Assembly: GCF_004834005.1 (NCBI RefSeq)
Contig: NZ_STFF01000001.1
Coordinates: 1,053,347-1,117,346, forward strand
Direction: 5' to 3'
DNA from: Niastella caeni
GTDB lineage: Bacteria; Bacteroidota; Bacteroidia; Chitinophagales; Chitinophagaceae
DNA length: 64,000 nt
Position numbers and translations under genes: made by a program. The notes beneath the pieces were generated by a model, which saw nothing but the letters and a program-made list of their open reading frames with translations, had not been told where the DNA came from and made no database searches. Of the stretch, positions 1 through 8,282 are shown one piece after another (positions within the stretch are counted from its first letter, which is position 1; each line of letters starts with the position of its first letter).

Positions 1-725
1 GTGAAGTTAAGCCGATCGTTAAACGCTTTTGCCGTGTTCACTGCATCCTGACCGGTCATGGAATCCACAACAAACAGGATCTCCTGCGGATTAACGGCTG
101 ATTTAACGTTGGCAACTTCGGTCATCATAGCCTCATCGATGGCCAAACGGCCGGCAGTATCGATGATCACTACGTTTTTATTTTTACTGCGGGCTTCCCT
201 GATGGCATTGGTAGCAATCTGCACCGCATTCTTATTCTCGGGTTCGCTGTATACATCTACCTGGATCTGTTCGCCCAGCACTTTTAACTGGTCAATGGCC
301 GCAGGGCGATAAATATCGGCCGCTACGAGCATAGGCGAAAGCCGGCTTCTTGTTTTGAGGAAATTGGCCAGTTTGGCGCTGAAGGTGGTTTTACCAGACC
401 CCTGGAGGCCGGCAATTAAAATAACGGCGGGATTGCCTTTGGCGTTGAAATCGCTTTCACTGCCGCCCATCAGTTCGGCCAGTTCGTCTTTCACGATCTT
501 CACCATTAACTGGCCGGGACTTACAGCAGTTAACACTTTATTTCCCAGCGCCTTATCCTTTACTTTATCGGTAAATTCCTTGGCTATTTTATAGTTCACG
601 TCGGCATCTACGAGGGCGCGACGGATATCTTTTACTGTGGCAGCAATATTGAGTTCGGTAATACGGCCTTCACCCTTTATCTGTTTAAAGGCTGACTCGA
701 GCCGGTCGGTAAGATTTTCAAACAT
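1..725 (-). CDS. ffh: Signal recognition particle GTPase Ffh (partial, N-terminal part)
   Basis: SRP54-type GTPase that binds signal sequences on nascent chains and delivers ribosomes to the FtsY receptor at the inner membrane. Reading in from the ATG at 725 gives 241 residues before the window edge. An N-terminal helical bundle (about 1-90) is followed by the G domain with P-loop GLQGSGKT at residues 106-113, DTAGR at 189-193 and a TGQD motif near 224-227. The C-terminal part of the G domain and the methionine-rich M domain lie outside the window. The gene is downstream of rpoD on the same strand, separated by the rpoD terminator and an octamer array. Family identification is secure. Confidence 0.96.
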   Translation of the reverse strand, partial: MFENLTDRLESAFKQIKGEGRITELNIAATVKDIRRALVDADVNYKIAKEFTDKVKDKALGNKVLTAVSPGQLMVKIVKDELAELMGGSESDFNAKGNPAVILIAGLQGSGKTTFSAKLANFLKTRSRLSPMLVAADIYRPAAIDQLKVLGEQIQVDVYSEPENKNAVQIATNAIREARSKNKNVVIIDTAGRLAIDEAMMTEVANVKSAVNPQEILFVVDSMTGQDAVNTAKAFNDRLNF

Positions 726-757
726 TGGTTCCTGTTTTATCTACAGTCCTTAAATTC

Positions 758-915
758 TGATGGTTTGATGATTTTATTGCTTGATGGTTATGGTTTCCGC
801 TATTCGTTCAGGTTGCCAATTATCAGAGCGCCAGCCAGTTCAACAACCAAACCATCGAACCATTAAGCCATCTAACAATCAATCGCTCGAACAATCAAGC
901 CATTCAGCCATCAAT
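758..915. repeat. Inverted pair of octamer arrays between rpoD and ffh
   Basis: The left arm (758-797) has five 8-nt units of the type TGATGGTT. The right arm (844-915) has nine contiguous units of exactly 8 nt, for example CCATCGAA and CAATCAAG. The two arms are reverse-complementary in vocabulary around a 46-nt core (798-843). With the terminator at 921-960 this accounts for most of the 308-nt gap between the two genes. One member of the window-wide family described in the findings. Confidence 0.75.
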
Positions 916-920
916 TTGAT

Positions 921-960
921 AAAAACAAAAAAGTGAATATATCATAAGTTATATTCACTT
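921..960 (-). terminator. Intrinsic terminator of rpoD
   Basis: Perfect 11-bp inverted repeat (931-941 with 950-960, 8-nt loop). On the minus strand it is followed by a T-rich tract at 930-921, about 75 nt after the rpoD stop codon. Confidence 0.8.
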
Positions 961-1033
961 TATGGACTGCAAATTTACAGGAAGTAAATTTTGTTTGTGT
1001 AAAGTTTCTTTTGCCGGCTATAAAATTTTAAAG

Positions 1034-1903
1034 TTAAACGCCCAAAAATCCCCGCAGGGCCTTTGAACGCGAATTGGTGCGCAGTTTGGTTATTGCCTTG
1101 TCTTTGATCTGGCGAACCCGTTCGCGGGTGAGATTAAATTTTTCTCCGATATCCTCCAGGCTCATGGGATGATCGACACCTAAACCAAAGAAATAGCATA
1201 TCACTTCTTTTTGACGCTCGGTGAGCATTTTCATAGAGCGCTCAATTTCCTGCTTAAGCGACTCTTTGTGCTCGATGTTTGTTTCTGCCCGTTCAGCATT
1301 GTGATTTTCCAACACATCTATCAGGGTATTGTCTTCCCCTTCAGACAGTGGCGTGTCCATGCTAACGTGCCGGGCTGCAATGCCCAGGGTAGCTGATACC
1401 TCATCGGTTTCCAGCTCCAGCAGTTCGGCCAGTTCTTCGGGCGAGGGTTCACGTTCAAACTCCTGTTCCAGTTGCGAAAATGCTTTCTGGATCTTGTTTG
1501 TTAACCCTACTTTGTTCAATGGAAGCCTAACAATACGCGATTGTTCGGCTAATGCCTGAAGAATGCTTTGGCGGATCCACCACACGGCGTAAGAAATGAA
1601 TTTAAAACCACGGGTTTCATCAAAACGCTGCGCTGCTTTAATGAGACCCAAATTACCCTCATTGATGAGGTCTGGTAAAGAAAGGCCTTGATTCTGATAC
1701 TGCTTGGCTACGGATACGACGAACCTTAAATTCGCTTTCGTTAGTTTGTCAAGGGCTGCCTGGTTTCCTTGCTTGATCAAACCCGCGAGTTTCACTTCTT
1801 CTTCGGGACTGATCAATTCAACTTTTCCGATCTCCTGCAAGTATTTTTCAAGGCTCTGAGATTCACGATTCGTAATTGATTTCGTGATCTTGAGCTGCCG
1901 CAT
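1034..1903 (-). CDS. rpoD: Primary (group 1) RNA polymerase sigma factor RpoD/SigA
   Basis: Housekeeping sigma factor that directs RNA polymerase to Bacteroidota promoters. It has the short Bacteroidota form (289 residues from the chosen start) without the long region 1.1 and non-conserved insert of E. coli RpoD. Visible regions are 1.2 ([16 protein letters not shown]), region 2 with the [20 protein letters not shown] core-binding and -7 recognition segment, region 3, and region 4.2 with the helix-turn-helix [20 protein letters not shown] near the C-terminus. The reading frame also allows an ATG six bases upstream (1909). I prefer 1903 because family members typically begin [17 protein letters not shown] terminator follows at 921-960. 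Confidence 0.96.
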   Translation of the reverse strand: MRQLKITKSITNRESQSLEKYLQEIGKVELISPEEEVKLAGLIKQGNQAALDKLTKANLRFVVSVAKQYQNQGLSLPDLINEGNLGLIKAAQRFDETRGFKFISYAVWWIRQSILQALAEQSRIVRLPLNKVGLTNKIQKAFSQLEQEFEREPSPEELAELLELETDEVSATLGIAARHVSMDTPLSEGEDNTLIDVLENHNAERAETNIEHKESLKQEIERSMKMLTERQKEVICYFFGLGVDHPMSLEDIGEKFNLTRERVRQIKDKAITKLRTNSRSKALRGFLGV

Positions 1904-2054
1904 ACTCATAGGTAGGTCATTTTAAAGGGTTTTTTAGGTTTTTAAGTGGTCAATGGTCTAGAAAAAACGAAATACCTGTCCTATTTGTTATATGAACAAG
2001 CATTTTGTTCTTAAAAAACTATTCACCTAATATAGCCAAGTTTCCTATTTTCAT

Positions 2055-2084
2055 CAAAAATATTCGTAAACTGCTGGTTGTCAG
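2055..2084 (-). promoter_or_regulatory. Candidate rpoD promoter
   Basis: On the minus strand, CTG, 19 nt, then TATTTTTG (2062-2055), matching the Bacteroidota TAnnTTTG -7 box with an imperfect TTG -33 box. It would give a leader of roughly 145 nt. The rest of the divergent 1904-2222 gap is AT-rich, with no other structure seen. Confidence 0.4.
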
Positions 2085-2152
2085 ACCTATGAATTTTTTT
2101 TACTTATTTATTCATTTTTAGCGCTTTTTCACCTATTTATTCAAAAAAAAAT

Positions 2153-2182
2153 TTTGAGGGTAGCATTATTTTTCTATAATTG
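2153..2182 (+). promoter_or_regulatory. Candidate promoter of the START-like gene
   Basis: TTTG at 2153-2156, 18 nt, then TATAATTG at 2175-2182, one mismatch from TAnnTTTG. It lies about 40 nt upstream of the start codon at 2223. Confidence 0.5.
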
Positions 2183-2222
2183 CACCATTGGTACTTGCAA
2201 AAAAGATCAATACAAGGGTTAG

Positions 2223-2603
2223 ATGAGTAAGAAACACATATTTACGTTAGAGTATCCGGTAAGATGTTCTCCTTCCATTTTATACGAATTCTTAAGTACG
2301 CCTGCAGGATTGCAGGAGTGGTTTGCTGATAAAGTAGACGAACGAGATAGCGTTTTTAGTTTTTCCTGGAATGGAACTACAGACAAAGCCGAGGTAATGG
2401 AAAGCGAAGAAGAAAAGTTTATCAGGTTTCATTGGTTGCACGCACCCAAAGAAGAATATTTTGAATTCAGAATTGAGAAATCAGAAGTAACGAATCAGAC
2501 CATCCTTGTGATCAAAGATTTTGCAGAAAAAGGGGAAATTAAAGATCAGAGTCAATTGTGGGCTTACCAGGTAAAAGACCTGTTTCACCGGCTCGGTAAT
2601 TAA
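2223..2603 (+). CDS. START-like / SRPBCC domain protein
   Basis: A 126-residue single-domain protein with the helix-grip (START/AHSA1-like) signature: an N-terminal strand, then a helix with SPSILYEFLSTPAGLQEWFAD, antiparallel strands (FSFSWNGTTDKAEVME, KFIRFHWL) and a C-terminal amphipathic helix. Such domains bind hydrophobic ligands in a cavity; ligand and role are unknown here. Similar small START-like proteins are widely conserved in Bacteroidota, which suggests a basal function (inference). It is divergent from rpoD, has its own promoter, and ends in a 4-nt tail-to-tail overlap with the gene on the other strand. Confidence 0.85.
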   Translation: MSKKHIFTLEYPVRCSPSILYEFLSTPAGLQEWFADKVDERDSVFSFSWNGTTDKAEVMESEEEKFIRFHWLHAPKEEYFEFRIEKSEVTNQTILVIKDFAEKGEIKDQSQLWAYQVKDLFHRLGN

Positions 2604-3211
2604 TGACCGATGGATGTAATGATTGTTTCGTGCAGATCAAGTAATAATTCTTTCGAGTGATTCCATTGCGGAAGTGAAATTTTGGCGGATAGCTTGCAGA
2701 AATCGTTAGCCAGCAGAATTTTTTCTACAGCAGATGAATTCAACTGGGTGAGAGGCGTGTAATTGTCTTCTTCAAATTCATGCCGCCATTCTTCTCCACT
2801 TATACATACATAAAATTGCTGTGCTGCCAGTAATGGTAAGTTGTTAATCAGCTTTTGCTGGTATTGTTTTTTGTACTGTCCCTTCAAATGCAGGGTAACG
2901 CTAAAAAAATGCCCCCACCAGAACATAGTGCGAATGGCAAATGTATCTTCCCGGCTAAATAAGCGCGGATAATCGAGCATTACATACGGTAACCCCTTAT
3001 AATTCTCTCCTTTTGATATTTTCGGCGAAGGGACCAGCACCTCCTCCAGCAATAACCGGGGTTTTGCGGCAATATGATCGCGCATTTGGTGGGCGATATC
3101 GCCAAATAGAGCAAAAACTTTTTCTATAATTGTATTCTTTGTTAAAAGCCAGCCGGCATTTTGAACCAGCGATAATTCCTCTGCTGAAAGCTGTATTTTT
3201 GCGGCGTTCAT
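2600..3211 (-). CDS. Conserved hypothetical protein
   Basis: A 203-residue soluble protein that I cannot assign to a named family. It has no signal peptide or membrane segment. The sequence alternates helical stretches with a central block rich in aromatic residues (GLPYVMLDYPRLFSREDTF, then FWWGHFFSVTLHLKG), which may be a hydrophobic core or pocket. Codon use resembles its neighbours and the frame is intact. It converges on the START-like gene with overlapping stop codons (2600-2603). Its start codon (3211) is followed upstream by a repeat array from 3223. Existence as a gene is well supported by length and composition; function is unknown. Confidence 0.75.
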   Translation of the reverse strand: MNAAKIQLSAEELSLVQNAGWLLTKNTIIEKVFALFGDIAHQMRDHIAAKPRLLLEEVLVPSPKISKGENYKGLPYVMLDYPRLFSREDTFAIRTMFWWGHFFSVTLHLKGQYKKQYQQKLINNLPLLAAQQFYVCISGEEWRHEFEEDNYTPLTQLNSSAVEKILLANDFCKLSAKISLPQWNHSKELLLDLHETIITSIGH

Positions 3212-3222
3212 TGTATAAAATT

Positions 3223-3400
3223 AAGGCAACGAGGCATTAGAAAAGGCAACAAGGCATCGAGGCATAAAGGCAACGGGGAACTGGGAATGAGGAATTGGGA
3301 ATTGGCATACTGTTACAAGTTAAAGGTTTCAAGGTACCGGCTTCAAGTTATTGGTTTTGCCTGCAGCTTGAAGCGTGCAGCTTGCGGCCTGCAGCTATTA
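3223..3400. repeat. Compound octamer/heptamer array upstream of lptG
   Basis: Successive blocks: 8-nt units of the AAGGCAAC type (3223-3274, one 4-nt interruption), 7-nt units of the GGGAATT type (3283-3303), GTTACAA-type heptamers (3312-3353), then GCTTGAA/GCGTGCA-type heptamers (3359-3400). The last block recurs at 50761-50802. The array fills the divergent gap between the starts at 3211 and 3433. Confidence 0.75.
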
Positions 3401-3432
3401 AAAATAAGTAAACAGAATAAGAACTAAAGCCT

Positions 3433-4920
3433 GTGATAAAAAAATTAGACATACTGGTTTTGCGATCATTCATCGGACCTTTTATCGCAACCTTCTTCCT
3501 TACCCTGTTTGTACTGATCCTACAGTTCTTCTGGCTGTGGATCGACGATTTTGTAGGCAAGGGCATTGACGTTATTACCATGCTGCGCCTCGTTGTTTAC
3601 CTGAGCGCCACACTGGTTCCATTGGCCTTGCCACTGGCCATTTTGTTATCCTCCATCATGACCTTCGGCAACCTGGGCGAAACCTTTGAACTGGTAGCCA
3701 TTAAATCGGCCGGTATCGGATTATTGCGCTTCATGCTTCCACTTACCGTAGTAGCGATGTTATTATCGGCTCTGGCATTCCTGTTCAATAATTATGTAAT
3801 TCCGGTTGCCAACCTGAAAATGAAAACCCTGCATTACGACCTGGTAAATAAAAAACCGGCCTTCGATCTCAAAGAAGGCGTATTCTATACCACCATTCCC
3901 GATTACGCTATCAAAGTTTCGAAAAAAGAAAATGACTCCATTTTACACAATGTGATCATTTATGAAACCAGCACCGGACCGCAGGATAATATCGTAGCGG
4001 CAGAAAAAGGCATTATGCGCATTTCGGCCGATAAACGTTTTCTTGAATTTACGCTCTTCAATGGCTGGCGCTATGAAGAACGCGGCAACCGTTATGCCAA
4101 CAACACCGATTTCATCAGGCTGGGTTTTAAAGAATATAAAAAAATATTGGACCTGAGCTCACTGATGTTGGCCCGCACTTCAGACAGTACCTACAAAGAC
4201 CGTTACGAAATGTTAAGCACCCGGCAGTTGAGCAGGAACATCGATTCTTTGCAAAGAATGCTTGACAAATTCAAAGAACGCGACCGGCAGGACCTACAAG
4301 GCTACATGGGTTTCTCAAAATACCTCGATACCGGCTGGATGGATGTAAAAGCGCCGCCAATAAAAAAAGGAAAATCATTTATTGATCAATTGCCCGACAG
4401 TTTAAAAATGTCGAAGACAGATAATGCGCCTACAGCAGTAAAACTATCGGTGGTTGACCAAAGTATTTCCTTCGCCAACTCTTCAAAATCTACCATCGAA
4501 GGCCCCTCATGGGATTATGATGGCAAAAGAAAAGAGCTGCGCCTGAGCATGATGACCTACCATGAAAAGATCACTATGTCAATTGCCGTGCTGGTCTTGT
4601 TCCTCATAGGCGCGCCGCTGGGTTCTATTGTACGCAAAGGAGGAATAGGTACGCCCGTGGTATTCGCCGTAATATTCTTCGTTATCTTTTTCCTGCTGAA
4701 CAACTTTGGGAAAAAGTTCGTGAAGGAAGATGTGTTGCAACCGGCCGCCGGTATGTGGCTGGCCACTGCCGTGCTAATGCCTATTGCCATTTTCCTGATC
4801 ATTAAAGCCCTGAACGATTCACAATTATTTAATAAAGAATTTTACTTCCGGTTTTACAGAGCCATCAAAAAGCTGGTTGGCAGGAATAAAGTGGCGAAAG
4901 AACAACCGCAGGTTAGTTAG
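3433..4920 (+). CDS. LptF/LptG-family (YjgP/YjgQ) permease
   Basis: Predicted inner-membrane permease of the lipopolysaccharide transport ABC complex, which extracts LPS from the inner membrane with LptB. The 495 residues have the family layout: transmembrane segments near 12-40, 55-78 and 97-120, a long periplasmic beta-rich domain (about 120-375), then three more transmembrane segments near 385-405, 412-432 and 445-465. The family motif around GNLGETFELVAIKSAGI is present in the first cytoplasmic loop. The start is GTG; no better ATG is seen in frame. Whether it is LptF or LptG cannot be decided from the sequence, as Bacteroidota often annotate one protein as LptF/LptG. The next gene, a CDF exporter, follows 51 nt downstream. 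Confidence 0.88.
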   Translation: MIKKLDILVLRSFIGPFIATFFLTLFVLILQFFWLWIDDFVGKGIDVITMLRLVVYLSATLVPLALPLAILLSSIMTFGNLGETFELVAIKSAGIGLLRFMLPLTVVAMLLSALAFLFNNYVIPVANLKMKTLHYDLVNKKPAFDLKEGVFYTTIPDYAIKVSKKENDSILHNVIIYETSTGPQDNIVAAEKGIMRISADKRFLEFTLFNGWRYEERGNRYANNTDFIRLGFKEYKKILDLSSLMLARTSDSTYKDRYEMLSTRQLSRNIDSLQRMLDKFKERDRQDLQGYMGFSKYLDTGWMDVKAPPIKKGKSFIDQLPDSLKMSKTDNAPTAVKLSVVDQSISFANSSKSTIEGPSWDYDGKRKELRLSMMTYHEKITMSIAVLVLFLIGAPLGSIVRKGGIGTPVVFAVIFFVIFFLLNNFGKKFVKEDVLQPAAGMWLATAVLMPIAIFLIIKALNDSQLFNKEFYFRFYRAIKKLVGRNKVAKEQPQVS

Positions 4921-4929
4921 GATTTTTTT

Positions 4930-4971
4930 GTTATGGCTTATGGTTTGTAGTTTAGCACTAACGAACTAAGA
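4930..4971. repeat. Heptamer array abutting the CDF start codon
   Basis: Six contiguous 7-nt units (first GTTATGG, then CTTATGG) ending at 4971, directly against the ATG at 4972. Confidence 0.6.
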
Positions 4972-5955
4972 ATGAACTCAGGCAGGGAAAATCTTCGCAT
5001 ACAGAAATGGGTGGTAACGGTTGCCGTACTGCTGTTCATCATTAAAATGGTGGCATTTTGGGTGACCCACTCTGTAGCCATCTTAACCGATGCGCTGGAA
5101 AGCACCGTAAATGTAGTGGCCGGGTTCATTGGGTTGTACAGTTTGTATGTGGCCGCCAAACCCCGCGATGAAAACCACCCGTACGGTCATGGGAAAGCGG
5201 AGTTTTTATCAGCTGCTGTTGAAGGAACGCTCATCATTGTAGCCGCACTGGTCATCATTTACGAATCAATTATTCATTTCATTTATCCCCGCGAGCTGCA
5301 ACAACTCGACCGCGGTATCATACTCGTAGCCATAACAGCCCTTATCAATTTTGTAGTTGGGTTTATCAGCATTCGTAACGGAAAGAAAAACAATTCCCTT
5401 GCCCTGGTGGCCAGCGGCAAACATTTGCAATCAGACACCTACTCTACCCTGGGAATAATTCTTGGCCTGGTACTGATACGATTCACGAAAATGGCGTGGC
5501 TCGATAGTGTGACCGCCATTGTTTTTGCCTTTATCATTATGCATACCGGTTACCATATTTTGCGGCATTCCCTCGCCGGTATTATGGATGAAGCCGATAA
5601 AGAACTGTTGCAAAAAATGCTGGCCGTACTCAATGCCAATCGCCGCTCCAACTGGATCGACCTGCACAACCTGCGTGTGATCAAGTATGGCGGACAGTAT
5701 CATATTGACTGTCACCTTACCGTGCCCTGGTACCTGAACGTGGTGGAAGCGCATAAAGAAGTGGAAGAACTGGGAAGGCTTATTAAAAAAGAATTTGGGA
5801 CGGTGTTTGAACTGTTCGTGCATACCGATGCCTGCCTTGATTTTTCCTGCAGTATTTGCACTAAAAGCGAATGCACGGTGCGCAAACGCCCCTTTGAAAA
5901 ACAGGTAGAATGGACGCTGGAGAATGTGTTGAAGGATAAAAAGCATAGCTTGTAA
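4972..5955 (+). CDS. Cation diffusion facilitator (CDF) family metal exporter
   Basis: Inner-membrane proton-coupled exporter of divalent metals (Zn, Fe, Mn or Co; substrate not decidable). The 327 residues contain six predicted transmembrane helices, the first metal-site region (ILTDALESTVN in TM2, followed by the HPYGHGKAE loop), a second site region KHLQSDTYSTLG in TM5, and a cytoplasmic C-terminal domain. After that domain there is a cysteine-rich tail (HTDACLDFSCSICTKSEC, about residues 285-302) not found in E. coli ZitB or FieF, which may bind metal (inference). The last codons lead into a heptamer array whose first unit contains the TAA stop codon. Confidence 0.9.
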   Translation: MNSGRENLRIQKWVVTVAVLLFIIKMVAFWVTHSVAILTDALESTVNVVAGFIGLYSLYVAAKPRDENHPYGHGKAEFLSAAVEGTLIIVAALVIIYESIIHFIYPRELQQLDRGIILVAITALINFVVGFISIRNGKKNNSLALVASGKHLQSDTYSTLGIILGLVLIRFTKMAWLDSVTAIVFAFIIMHTGYHILRHSLAGIMDEADKELLQKMLAVLNANRRSNWIDLHNLRVIKYGGQYHIDCHLTVPWYLNVVEAHKEVEELGRLIKKEFGTVFELFVHTDACLDFSCSICTKSECTVRKRPFEKQVEWTLENVLKDKKHSL

Positions 5956-6087
5956 GAAGCGAGTAGCTAGTAGCTAGTGGCTAGTAGGAAGAAAAATAGT
6001 AGGTACGATTTGGGAATAAAGTGAAGCAAGCGATTAGTTATGAGTTTCGAATAAAAGCCCTACTAGCTACTTACTACTTACCACTAG
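5953..6087. repeat. Inverted pair of heptamer arrays after the CDF gene
   Basis: Left arm 5953-5987 has units such as CTAGTAG and CTAGTGG. Right arm 6060-6087 has CTACTAG, CTACTTA and CCACTAG. The core between them ends in TTTCGAATAAAAGCCC. The stop codon of the preceding gene lies in the first unit. Confidence 0.75.
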
Positions 6088-6149
6088 CCGTTTTAAAAAA
6101 CCTATATTCGCTTTCAATTCACTATTAAACTTATTACTCAAATAAACAC

Positions 6150-7517
6150 ATGATTATGCAAGCCTGGAAAGATTACCAGGAGAAGAACAAAGATCGCTTC
6201 CTGGATGAATTACTGGAATTATTACGCATTCCTTCTGTGAGCGCCAACAGCGACCACAAGGCGGATATGAGAAAATGCGCGGAAAAAGTACAAGAACGGC
6301 TGCTCGAGGCCGGCGCAGGTACAGCGCGGGTATACGAAACAGCAGGGCACCCTGTAGTATACGCCGAAAGGATCGTTGATCCTTCCAAACCAACCGTACT
6401 GGTATACGGCCATTATGATGTACAACCACCCGACCCGTTGAATCTTTGGCACAGCGGTCCGTTTGAACCGGTGATCAAAGAAGGTCGCATTTATGCCCGC
6501 GGTTCTGCCGATGATAAAGGGCAGTTCTATATGCATGTGAAAGCCCTGGAAATATTAACAAAAACCAATTCGCTCGGGAACAACATCAAGTTTTTGATAG
6601 AAGGAGAAGAAGAAGTGGGCTCACCAAACCTCGCCGCCTTTGTAGCAGCCCACCAGGAGCTGCTGAAATGCGATGTGATCCTTATTAGCGACAGTTCTAT
6701 GATCAGCATGGATACACCATCCATTGATATTGGGGTGCGCGGACTGGCTTATATACAGGTTGAGGTAACAGGCGCCAATCGCGACCTGCACAGTGGCGTG
6801 TACGGTGGTGCGGTAGCCAATCCCATTACAATTCTGGCAAAAATGATCGCATCCTGCCACGATGCCAACAATCATATCACCATTCCCGGTTTTTATGATG
6901 ATGTGGTAGAATCTACAGCAGCGGAAAGAAAATTAATGGCGGAAGCGCCTTACGATGAAGCGGAATACAAAAATGATCTAGGCGTAAAAGAACTTTGGGG
7001 AGAAAAAGGATATACCACCAATGAACGCACCGGCATTCGCCCTACCCTCGAAATAAACGGTATCTGGGGTGGTTATACCGGCGAAGGCGCCAAAACCGTA
7101 TTACCATCAAAAGCCTATGCTAAAATATCGGCCCGGTTGGTTCCTAACCAGTCATCTGAAAAAATAACAGAAATGTTATTGCAGCATTTCAGAAAGATAG
7201 CCCCGGCCGGTGTTGCGGTAGAAGCGTATAACCTGCACGGTGGGGAACCTTACATGACGCCTATTGATTCAAAAGCTTACCAGGCGGCGGCGCAGGCCAT
7301 CGAGACCACGTTTGGCAAAAAACCTATTCCTGTACGTGGTGGTGGCAGTATTCCCATTTGTTCTATTCTTGAAAAAGAACTGGGCGTAAAGATCGTGTTC
7401 ATGGGCTTTGGGTTAGACAGCGACAACCTGCATTCGCCCAATGAAAAATTTGACCTGGTAAATTTTTATAAAGGCATTGAGACCATTCCATATTTCCATA
7501 AGTATTTTTCAAGCTAG
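6150..7517 (+). CDS. M20 family dipeptidase (metallopeptidase)
   Basis: Cytosolic di-zinc peptidase of the M20 (ArgE/DapE/carnosinase-like) family that probably hydrolyses dipeptides. The 455 residues carry the family metal-site motifs: GHYDVQP (His and catalytic Asp), ARGSADDKGQ (bridging Asp), IEGEEEVGSPN (catalytic Glu and metal Glu), a dimerisation insert containing the second His (ANRDLHSGVYGG) and a C-terminal His in LHSPNEKF. There is no signal peptide. The start at 6150 (MIM) has an alternative ATG at 6156. The stop codon TAG lies inside a heptamer unit, so the last two codons are shared with the repeat array. Confidence 0.9.
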   Translation: MIMQAWKDYQEKNKDRFLDELLELLRIPSVSANSDHKADMRKCAEKVQERLLEAGAGTARVYETAGHPVVYAERIVDPSKPTVLVYGHYDVQPPDPLNLWHSGPFEPVIKEGRIYARGSADDKGQFYMHVKALEILTKTNSLGNNIKFLIEGEEEVGSPNLAAFVAAHQELLKCDVILISDSSMISMDTPSIDIGVRGLAYIQVEVTGANRDLHSGVYGGAVANPITILAKMIASCHDANNHITIPGFYDDVVESTAAERKLMAEAPYDEAEYKNDLGVKELWGEKGYTTNERTGIRPTLEINGIWGGYTGEGAKTVLPSKAYAKISARLVPNQSSEKITEMLLQHFRKIAPAGVAVEAYNLHGGEPYMTPIDSKAYQAAAQAIETTFGKKPIPVRGGGSIPICSILEKELGVKIVFMGFGLDSDNLHSPNEKFDLVNFYKGIETIPYFHKYFSS

Positions 7518-7820
7518 TGGTAAGAAGCTAGTGGCTAGTGGGGTTTAATTCGGAACTCGCTATTAATAAAGCACTCAGAATTTCCCACTAGCTACTCGCT
7601 ACTTGCCTTTCCTTGTATTTCAAACCTAGCTACTTGCCACTTCTCACTTGCCTTTCTTGTATTTCCCACTAGCTACTTGCCACTTCCCACTTGCCTTCCT
7701 TGTATTTCCCACTAGCTACTCGCCACTTCTCATTTGCCTTCCTTGTATTTCCCACTAGCTACTCGCCACTTCCCACTTGCCTTTCTTGCTATTCACCAGT
7801 GACCTTTGACCATTCACCAT
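7511..7820. repeat. Heptamer arrays with a 43-bp minisatellite
   Basis: Left arm 7511-7545 (AAGCTAG, TGGCTAG units, including the dipeptidase stop codon) faces a right arm starting at 7584. The right arm grows into tandem copies of a 43-44 bp unit: 7584-7620 (short), 7621-7664, 7665-7707, 7708-7750 and 7751-7793. Each full unit consists of five heptamers (for example CCCACTA, GCCACTT) plus one 8-mer. A further short heptamer stretch (TGACCTT type) runs to about 7820 and contains the -33 box of the next gene. This accounts for almost all of the 342-nt gap. Confidence 0.85.
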
Positions 7821-7836
7821 CATTTTTTTAACTTTG
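7805..7836 (+). promoter_or_regulatory. Promoter of the S4-domain gene
   Basis: TTTG at 7805-7808, 20 nt, TAACTTTG at 7829-7836: a full match to the Bacteroidota consensus. The -33 box is inside the heptamer array. The start codon is 24 nt downstream of the -7 box. Confidence 0.7.
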
Positions 7837-7859
7837 AGATAAGTTGAAAATGGTGAATT

Positions 7860-8258
7860 ATGAGCAACACTGAAAAATCAGATAAACTTCGACTCGATAA
7901 ATACCTGTGGTCCATTCGCCTGTTTAAAACGCGCTCAATGGCTGCAACCGCCTGCGATAGTGGCAAAGTAAAATTCGATGGCACACAGGCCAAGGCGGCC
8001 AAACAGGTGCACGTAGGCGATGAATATGATGTGAGAACGGAAGGCCGCCTCTGGCGGATAAAAGTCACCGGTCTTTTGCACAACCGCATGGCCTATTCCG
8101 AAGCCATCAAATATTATAGTGATATTACCCCTGCCGAAGAACTGGAACGCCTTCAATTGCAGCGTCAGGCATCGAGCTTCCATACCGGTAAACGCCTCAG
8201 TAAAGTTGGCCGGCCTACCAAGAAAGAACGTAGAGATCTGGACGAATTTATGGAATAA
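7860..8258 (+). CDS. hslR: S4-domain RNA-binding protein, Hsp15 (HslR) family
   Basis: Small RNA-binding protein related to Hsp15, which in E. coli binds 50S subunits carrying stalled nascent chains after heat shock. The S4 domain occupies about residues 9-75 (LRLDKYLWSIRLFKTRSMA, CDSGKVKFDGTQAKAAKQVHVGD). A basic tail follows (GKRLSKVGRPTKKERRDLDEF), as usual in the family. Length (132) matches. It lies 24 nt before trmD. Confidence 0.88.
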   Translation: MSNTEKSDKLRLDKYLWSIRLFKTRSMAATACDSGKVKFDGTQAKAAKQVHVGDEYDVRTEGRLWRIKVTGLLHNRMAYSEAIKYYSDITPAEELERLQLQRQASSFHTGKRLSKVGRPTKKERRDLDEFME

Positions 8259-8282
8259 GCTCCATCATCCTATCTTTGCGCC

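Noticed and set aside
970..977. TAAATTTG box on the minus strand as ffh promoter
   Set aside because: It lies upstream of the rpoD terminator at 931-960, so its transcript would be stopped before ffh, and there is no -33 box at the right distance.
5431..5946. Minus-strand ORF of 171 codons inside the CDF gene
   Set aside because: Antisense to a strongly conserved protein, no domain and unlikely composition. Many other such antisense ORFs were left out for the same reason.
7584..7793. CRISPR array
   Set aside because: The 43-bp units follow each other without unique spacers, the units vary among themselves, and no cas genes are nearby.
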